Positions 1-4,181 of a stretch of 6,733 nt of DNA are shown one piece after another. The first letter of the stretch is position 1, and each line of letters begins with the position of its first letter. The stretch comes from an uncultured Ruminococcus sp. (lineage in GTDB: Bacteria; Bacillota; Clostridia; Oscillospirales; CAG-272): NCBI GenBank assembly GCA_902791785.1, contig CADAXH010000070.1, positions 1-6,733 of the forward strand, written 5' to 3'. Made by a program: the position numbers and the translations under genes. Below the pieces are notes generated by a model that was given only the letters and a program-made list of their open reading frames with translations, ran no database searches and was not told the DNA's origin.

Positions 1-1216
1 CGCAGTTCTTCTCTCTGCACTTTTTCTCGAATACGGCATCGGCCTCTTCGTTTGAACCGTATGAAGCAACAAGTCCGTTTTCTTTAATTATCCCGGCTTT
101 GGCTCCGGCTATATCCGTCATTGTCGGCCCAAGAAATGCCGTGTGGTCAAATCCCATTGAAGTCAGAACCGCAACTTCGGGTGTATCTATTACATTTGTC
201 GAATCAAGTTCTCCGCCCATTCCCACTTCAAGGACCACTATGTCGCACTTTTTCCTGTAAAACCACAGCATTCCAAGTGCAGTTATCATTTCAAATTCTG
301 TGGGAGTATCCTTCATAGAGTCTGCAATCGGTCTGATGATTTCAGTCAGTTCAATAAGCTCGTCGTCTTCTATCATCTGCCCGTTAATCTGCATTCTCTC
401 ATTGAATTTTATGATGTAAGGCGAAGTATAAAGTCCCGTGACATATCCTGCTTTCTGCAGGACTGAAGCTATGTATGAGGATGTGCTTCCCTTGCCGTCT
501 GTTCCGGCAACATGGACGAATTTGAGTTTTTTCTCAGGATTTCCGAGTTTTGCCAGAAGTTCCCTGGTTCTTGAAAGACCGGGTTTGCTCTTCATCCATT
601 TGACATTGTGTATGTATGCAAGTGTTTCTTCAATAGTTTTCTTTTCCGTTTTTGGCTTCTTTACAGGCCATACTCCGAGCTTTTCAAACAGGTGCGACTT
701 CACAAGCAGGAATACAAGAACAGTTTCAACTATCCATGTAATAGCAAACTGGATTCCGCGTGTTCCCAGTTTTGCAAGGAGATATGCGGCAAATGCACCC
801 TCTTCAGAATACATGATTGCAAGCGCAAAACTCTGATAGACAATTGACCCGAGAACGACGGGCGGAAGAAATGCAATTCCGATTTTGATAATATTTGGCT
901 TTTTGCAGACGAACATCCTGAACAGCCCTGCGACAAGACCGTACAGAATCGGGGGAACGCTGAATATCGGGTTGTACCCGTACGGGGAAAACAGACATCC
1001 TATGAAATCTGCAGAAAACCCCACGAGGGCACCCGGGAGAGGCCCGAAAAGCATACCGGACAGAAATACCGGAACCGATTCGAGCGAGAAGCGCATATCC
1101 TTGATTGGTGCATATCCCAAAAATCTAGACAGTACAACGCTCATTGCAGCAAACAATGCGCAGTAGCATATCATTTTGATCGTCAATATTTTTTTGTCTT
1201 TTTTTATCGTTGACAT
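1..1216 (-). CDS. folC: FolT-FolC fusion: ECF folate transporter S component joined to folylpolyglutamate synthase (3' end beyond window)
   Basis: Reading the minus strand from the ATG at 1216 gives 405 codons without a stop to the window edge. Residues 1-185 form a hydrophobic, multi-span membrane module resembling the folate-family S component of ECF transporters: an AxxxA pattern in the first helix (A20, A24; the usual EcfT contact), then SGMLFGPLPGALVGFSADFIG (52-72, key GP-GA-VG-D-IG) and SPYGYNP (77-83). A short linker with KKPKTEKK (186-193) leads into FolC: KPGLSRTRELLAKLGNPEKK (211-230), P-loop HVAGTDGKGS (235-244), YTSPYIIKFNERMQING (263-279), VLEVGMGGELDSTNVID (328-344), FDHTAFLG (356-363) and AKAGIIK (372-378), whose first lysine (K373) matches the usual carbamylated residue. 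FolC adds glutamates to folates in the cytosol; FolT binds folate in the membrane. The FolC C-terminal domain lies outside the window. The start is fixed by AAGGAGG five bases upstream. FolC is a confident call; folate as the S-component ligand is inferred from family resemblance, the fusion and the upstream THF riboswitch. Confidence 0.9.
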   Translation of the reverse strand, partial: MSTIKKDKKILTIKMICYCALFAAMSVVLSRFLGYAPIKDMRFSLESVPVFLSGMLFGPLPGALVGFSADFIGCLFSPYGYNPIFSVPPILYGLVAGLFRMFVCKKPNIIKIGIAFLPPVVLGSIVYQSFALAIMYSEEGAFAAYLLAKLGTRGIQFAITWIVETVLVFLLVKSHLFEKLGVWPVKKPKTEKKTIEETLAYIHNVKWMKSKPGLSRTRELLAKLGNPEKKLKFVHVAGTDGKGSTSSYIASVLQKAGYVTGLYTSPYIIKFNERMQINGQMIEDDELIELTEIIRPIADSMKDTPTEFEMITALGMLWFYRKKCDIVVLEVGMGGELDSTNVIDTPEVAVLTSMGFDHTAFLGPTMTDIAGAKAGIIKENGLVASYGSNEEADAVFEKKCREKNC

Positions 1217-1220
1217 AGTT

Positions 1221-1258
1221 ACCTCCTTCCGTTGAACCACATAGTTGGAGGCAGCTCC
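1221..1258 (-). promoter_or_regulatory. Expression platform: Shine-Dalgarno site and pairing anti-SD of the folT-folC leader
   Basis: The ribosome binding site AAGGAGGT (1228-1221) lies just before the ATG at 1216. Upstream, CCTCC (1251-1247) is its exact complement and could hide it in a hairpin with a loop of about 18 bases. The same CTCC (1250-1247) can pair instead with GGAG (1258-1255) across a 4-base loop, which would release the ribosome site. The two foldings exclude each other, as expected of a riboswitch acting on translation. No run of U follows a hairpin here, so translational control is likelier than termination. Which fold the ligand favours is inferred, not seen; known THF riboswitches turn expression off. 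Confidence 0.6.
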
Positions 1259-1263
1259 GATTA

Positions 1264-1366
1264 TGCAGCAGCGGGATGCAGAAACCGTACCGCAGAATAT
1301 CTTTCGTCACTGCGTCAACTCCCCGTTCACAGTGCACTTTACGCACGGTTTCCTACTCTGATTGCA
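1264..1366 (-). promoter_or_regulatory. Tetrahydrofolate (THF) riboswitch aptamer
   Basis: The leader RNA matches the folT-type THF aptamer in order of conserved parts and in pairing. From 5': GAGUAG (1358-1353); P2 GAAACCGU (1352-1345) pairing with ACGGUUUC (1288-1281), 8 of 8; GCGUAAAGUG (1344-1335, against GCGUUAAGUG in the known aptamer as I recall it); P3 CACUGUG (1334-1328) pairing with CGCAGUG (1314-1308), one G-U; loop 3 with GAACGGGG; ACGAAAGAUAUUCUGCGGU (1307-1289); then GCAUCCCGC (1279-1271). Loop 3 CGGGG (1325-1321) can form the expected pseudoknot with UCCCG (1276-1272). P1 is an interrupted stem: UGCA and CAG on the 5' side against CUG and UGCA on the 3' side. The element sits between a promoter and the folT-folC start, where this class normally lies. 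It should sense reduced folates and lower expression. Confidence 0.9.
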
Positions 1367-1378
1367 TTAGCTTTGTTT

Positions 1379-1407
1379 ATTCTATCACGCGTGCGCGATA
1401 AAATCAA
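1379..1407 (-). promoter_or_regulatory. Sigma-70-type promoter for the folT-folC transcript
   Basis: On the minus strand a -35 box TTGATT (1407-1402) and a -10 box TAGAAT (1384-1379) are separated by exactly 17 bases. Transcription would start near 1372, a few bases before the THF aptamer, so the aptamer would form the very 5' end of the message. Both boxes differ modestly from consensus (TTGACA/TATAAT). Confidence 0.65.
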
Positions 1408-1455
1408 TGCGAAAACAGAAATATAACTCACTTGTGAAGATTTGTTATACATCTG

Positions 1456-1497
1456 AAAAAAACGAGCCCGGCCCTGACAATTGCGATCCGGTCGTTT
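1456..1497 (-). terminator. Hairpin with T-tract on the minus strand (possible intrinsic terminator)
   Basis: AAACGA (1460-1465) pairs with TCGTTT (1492-1497), and CCGG (1468-1471) with CCGG (1488-1491), leaving a 2-base bulge and a 16-base loop. Read on the minus strand the stem runs into seven T (1462-1456), the layout of an intrinsic terminator; on the plus strand no T-run follows. No minus-strand gene lies immediately upstream, so it would stop antisense transcripts from the transporter operon before they reach the folT promoter, or end a short unannotated RNA. Confidence 0.5.
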
Positions 1498-1527
1498 GAG
1501 AAAAAGTAAACTGTCACGAAAAAGACA

Positions 1528-1570
1528 AACAATTCTTGTTAATTATGCTTAATTGACAAAGGTCAAAATT
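1528..1570. promoter_or_regulatory. Cluster of short dyads at the transporter promoter (candidate operator)
   Basis: Three small inverted repeats adjoin or overlap: AACAA-ttc-TTGTT (1528-1540), AATTA-tgct-TAATT (1541-1554) and TTGAC-aaag-GTCAA (1553-1566). The last covers the -35 box of the transporter promoter and extends as AATTGAC/GTCAAAATT with one bulged base. Placement fits a repressor site, but the arms are short and AT-rich, so chance is a real alternative. No regulator gene is visible in the window. Confidence 0.3.
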
Positions 1571-1580
1571 TGGGTACAAT
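1553..1580 (+). promoter_or_regulatory. Sigma-70-type promoter for the transporter-phosphodiesterase operon
   Basis: A perfect -35 box TTGACA (1553-1558) and a near-perfect -10 box TACAAT (1575-1580) stand 16 bases apart. Transcription would start near 1587, giving a leader of about 30 bases. The promoter is divergent from that of folT-folC. Confidence 0.75.
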
Positions 1581-1600
1581 ATGAGTTGACTATTTAAATA

Positions 1601-1605
1601 AGGAG
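1601..1605 (+). promoter_or_regulatory. Ribosome binding site of the transporter gene, unusually far from the ATG
   Basis: AGGAG (1601-1605) is the only Shine-Dalgarno match before the ATG at 1619, with 13 bases between them against a usual 5-9. No alternative ATG, GTG or TTG lies closer in frame; an in-frame ATT at 1616 would be a rare start. The ATG is kept. Confidence 0.55.
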
Positions 1606-1618
1606 TTTTTTCTTTATT

Positions 1619-3034
1619 ATGGATAACACTTTGACGAAAAACAGTCCCCTGAAGCTGAACCAGAAAAGAACATATATCATTGGTCTGGCCTTCTTCGGGA
1701 TTCTGCTCATGTGGCAGGTTTATGACTCATATGTTTCATCATTCCTTTCTGAATTGTTCCAGAAGACCTTCCAGGCTTCCAGCGCCGAGGACGTACAGTA
1801 CCTAGTCGGTGTCATGATGGCACTCGACAATGTTGCTGCCCTTGTACTGATGCCTATTTTCGGAAGGCTCTCGGACAAGACCAACACAAAGATAGGAAAG
1901 AGAATGCCTTTCATCCTGATAGGAACGTTTGTCTGTGCAGTACTGTTCCCGTTCATACCTGTAGCATTCCATCATTCAAATCTCGTAGCGCTAATCATCC
2001 TCGTTGCAATGACAGTTCTGTTTGCAATGATGTACCGCTCACCTGCAGTTGCTCTCATGCCTGACCTTACTCCGAAACCGCTGAGAAGCAAGGCAAACGG
2101 AATAATAAACATCTGCGGTTACGTAGGAGGAGCTGTTCCTACCATTCTTGGAATGTTCCTCGTTCTTTCCAACTATCTCGGAAAGACAAAACCGGGTTCT
2201 GCCCAGCAGGGCAACATCTGGGTAATTGAGATACCTTTCCTTCTCGCTTCTGTTCTGATGGTTATTACAGCACTCATTCTCTTCTTTGCAATCAAGGAAA
2301 ACAAAGTAAAAGAAGAAATCAAGGATGAACTCAGAAGAGGCGAGGAACTCTCCGAAGTTGAGAACGTTGCCCAGGACGACAATGCAGTTCTTACAAAAGA
2401 AAACAAAAAGTCTCTCCTGATTATACTCGCTGCTGAATTCATGTGGTTCATGGCTGACAACGGAATCAGCACATTCATGACAAACTACACTCTCTATCAC
2501 CTGCAGGCTTCAACAGGATCAAATTCAATTAATACAATTATAAGCGGTCTGTGTTCGGTTATAGGATTTGCAATCGGCGGATTCATAGCAGCCAGAATCG
2601 GAAGAAAATGGACGATGGCCATCGGTCTTGGACTGACTGCCGGTTCATATGCAGTATGGGTACTGCTCAGCATGCTCATTGCTCCCAACGGATCATTCCC
2701 TGTATACATTTTCGCAATCTTTGCAGTCAAAGGATTCGGAATGGCTCTGGTGCACGGAAACTCATTCCCGATGGTTGTTGAATTCTGTCCGAGCGGTCAG
2801 ATAGGAAGATTCACAGGTTACTACTACACATCAAGCATGCTTGCACAGTCCATTACTCCGATTGCGCTCGGCGCACTCATGCTCATACCGGGATTCGGAT
2901 TCGCTCAGCTTCCCGTATATGCGCTCTGCTGCATGGTGCTTTCCTTCCTTGCGTTCTTCTTTGTAAAGGGACTCAAGCCGAAGAAGGAGAATATAAAGAC
3001 AGGAATTGAGGCATTAGGAGAAAGCGATGATTAA
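1619..3034 (+). CDS. Major facilitator superfamily transporter, SLC45-like (GPH-related)
   Basis: A 471-residue membrane protein with about 12 predicted helices in two halves joined by a charged cytoplasmic loop (about 225-265, rich in E and K). Family marks: the loop 2-3 motif GRLSDKTNTKIGKRMPF (82-98); RSPAVALMPDLTPKPLRSKA (140-159) followed by NGIINICG; the equivalent second-half motif ARIGRKWTM (325-333); and NSFPMVVEFCPSGQIGRFTG (381-400) followed by YYYTSSMLAQ. These match the SLC45/sucrose-type symporter branch, which typically moves sugars or glycosides with protons or cations across the plasma membrane. Length is normal and no break is seen. The substrate cannot be read from the sequence. 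It overlaps the downstream phosphodiesterase gene by 8 bases, so the two are surely co-transcribed and probably translationally coupled. The solute may therefore be a glycerophosphodiester or a compound yielding one, but that is inference. Confidence 0.85.
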   Translation: MDNTLTKNSPLKLNQKRTYIIGLAFFGILLMWQVYDSYVSSFLSELFQKTFQASSAEDVQYLVGVMMALDNVAALVLMPIFGRLSDKTNTKIGKRMPFILIGTFVCAVLFPFIPVAFHHSNLVALIILVAMTVLFAMMYRSPAVALMPDLTPKPLRSKANGIINICGYVGGAVPTILGMFLVLSNYLGKTKPGSAQQGNIWVIEIPFLLASVLMVITALILFFAIKENKVKEEIKDELRRGEELSEVENVAQDDNAVLTKENKKSLLIILAAEFMWFMADNGISTFMTNYTLYHLQASTGSNSINTIISGLCSVIGFAIGGFIAARIGRKWTMAIGLGLTAGSYAVWVLLSMLIAPNGSFPVYIFAIFAVKGFGMALVHGNSFPMVVEFCPSGQIGRFTGYYYTSSMLAQSITPIALGALMLIPGFGFAQLPVYALCCMVLSFLAFFFVKGLKPKKENIKTGIEALGESDD

Positions 3035-3782
3035 AAAGGAATTGTTTCTGGAAAAAATAAGCCCTCTCATTTGCAACGGAATTGCTCACAGAGGACTTCA
3101 CAATGAAGAATTTACCGAAAACGGTCTTAAAGCATTTGAGAATGCGGTCAACAACAATTTTGCTTTTGAACTTGACATTCATCTCGCAAGAGACAACAAG
3201 CTCATAGTATGTCATGACCGCAACCTGAAAAGGACGACCGGAAAAGAAGGAATAATTGAACAGCTGACTTCAGACCAGATAAGACAGGAATACAGACTCC
3301 ATGACGGAGGTGTTGTACCGACATTTGAAGAAGTGCTTGACCTTGTTCAGGAAAGAGTTCCGATAGTGACAGAACTGAAGCCTGAATTCAAAAACCATAA
3401 AGCACTTGCCAAATACACGGAGGAAACCCTCAGGAGAATCAAGGATCCGAAAAGCATCATGCTCATATCTTTCGATCCCCGTGCCCTGATGCCTTTCAGG
3501 CACAGCAGGTTCGCCACATCAATCCTTGTATCTGACGGTGACAAAAAATCCGCAAAGGTGTTCTATCTCAAAAAGCTGTTTGACAGCGGAGATTTTGATA
3601 AGAACATGACCATGGAAGACCGGGTCAGAAAGTATCAGAAAGACAATTTCCTCAATATCTGGACTGTAAACAGTAAAGAGGATGTTGACGCTTACCTGGA
3701 TTTTGTCGACACATTCACATTTGAAAAAGTTGATCCCGAGTATGTAAGGGAAAAACTAAAAACCAAATACAACAAAGAATAA
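3027..3782 (+). CDS. Cytoplasmic glycerophosphodiester phosphodiesterase (GDPD family)
   Basis: A 251-residue TIM-barrel enzyme that hydrolyses glycerophosphodiesters such as glycerophosphocholine or glycerophosphoethanolamine to sn-glycerol 3-phosphate and an alcohol. All expected active-site motifs are present: HRG (21-23), ELD (48-50, metal ligands), HDRNLKRTTG (63-72, second catalytic histidine), VPTFEEVLDL (97-106), TELKPE (115-120, third acidic ligand) and IWTVN (211-215). There is no signal peptide or membrane segment, so it acts in the cytosol, like the UgpQ type and unlike secreted GlpQ. The start ATG lies inside the end of the transporter gene, with AGGAG (3016-3020) six bases upstream. 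Pairing with a transporter suggests import followed by hydrolysis to feed glycerol-phosphate and phospholipid metabolism. The exact substrate is unknown. Confidence 0.9.
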   Translation: MIKKELFLEKISPLICNGIAHRGLHNEEFTENGLKAFENAVNNNFAFELDIHLARDNKLIVCHDRNLKRTTGKEGIIEQLTSDQIRQEYRLHDGGVVPTFEEVLDLVQERVPIVTELKPEFKNHKALAKYTEETLRRIKDPKSIMLISFDPRALMPFRHSRFATSILVSDGDKKSAKVFYLKKLFDSGDFDKNMTMEDRVRKYQKDNFLNIWTVNSKEDVDAYLDFVDTFTFEKVDPEYVREKLKTKYNKE

Positions 3783-3792
3783 CTGACAAAGC

Positions 3793-3829
3793 AATCAGCA
3801 GCCGCCCGAATCAATGGTGACTGCTGATT
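3793..3829. terminator. Hairpin between convergent genes, possible bidirectional terminator
   Basis: AATCAGCAG (3793-3801) pairs perfectly with CTGCTGATT (3821-3829) over 9 bases. The 19-base loop holds a smaller TCA-atgg-TGA stem. It lies between the stop of the phosphodiesterase gene (3782) and the stop of hypA (3834). T-rich sequence after the stem is weak on both strands, so termination strength is uncertain, but its place between converging genes supports the role. Confidence 0.55.
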
Positions 3830-3833
3830 TGTG

Positions 3834-4181
3834 TTATGTGACTTTTATGTCTTTTATATACGTTTCATTTCCAGTCAGAAGATATGTCTTTTCAGACTTG
3901 CAGTATGGACAAATCTTGCCGTGCTTAACTGTCTCATACGTCTTTTCACATGACTCACAGTACGTTTTTGCCATTATCGGAATAATCCGCAATTCACAGC
4001 CTTTCATGTACTCTGAGCGGTTGTCCACTGCCCATTTCCAGCAGTCGGTGAGATACTTCGGAACTATACCCGACACCTCACCAATTTCAAGCGTCACTTC
4101 TTTTACGGAAGAAACATTGTTCTCCTTTGCGACACCATCGACCTGCTTAATTATAGAAAAAACAATTCCAAGTTCGTGCAT
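3834..4181 (-). CDS. hypA: HypA/HybF nickel metallochaperone
   Basis: A 115-residue protein of normal length for HypA, which passes nickel to apo-[NiFe]-hydrogenase together with HypB, and in some bacteria to urease. It starts with MHE, where H2 is the N-terminal nickel ligand, and has the structural zinc site as two CxxC pairs (C75/C78 and C91/C94, 12 residues apart). The stretch VTLEIGEVSGIVPKYL (29-44) and the C-terminal NETYIKDIKV also fit the family. The ATG shares its A with the stop of the upstream oxidoreductase gene (TGATG at 4183-4179), and no good Shine-Dalgarno site precedes it, so translation probably depends on the upstream gene. No hypB-F, hydrogenase, urease or CO dehydrogenase gene is visible here, so the client enzyme is unknown. 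The family call is firm; the role in this operon is open. Confidence 0.93.
   Translation of the reverse strand: MHELGIVFSIIKQVDGVAKENNVSSVKEVTLEIGEVSGIVPKYLTDCWKWAVDNRSEYMKGCELRIIPIMAKTYCESCEKTYETVKHGKICPYCKSEKTYLLTGNETYIKDIKVT

Noticed and set aside
438..836. A 132-codon plus-strand reading frame at the left side
   Set aside because: Antisense to the FolT-FolC frame, which has clear motifs throughout this stretch.
700..1216. The membrane module as an S component for another vitamin or for tryptophan
   Set aside because: The GP-GA-VG-D-IG pattern, the FolC fusion and the THF riboswitch all point to folate, although ligand specificity is not proven by sequence.
1219..1242. A seven-codon mini-frame (MWFNGRR) overlapping the folT-folC ribosome site, as a possible leader peptide
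   Set aside because: It has no ribosome site of its own and its last codons are the Shine-Dalgarno bases themselves; the riboswitch explains the leader better. The repeated AACTATGT near both ATGs is short enough to be chance.
2039..2500. A 153-codon minus-strand reading frame within the transporter gene
   Set aside because: It mirrors a conserved transporter region; the product shows no family features.
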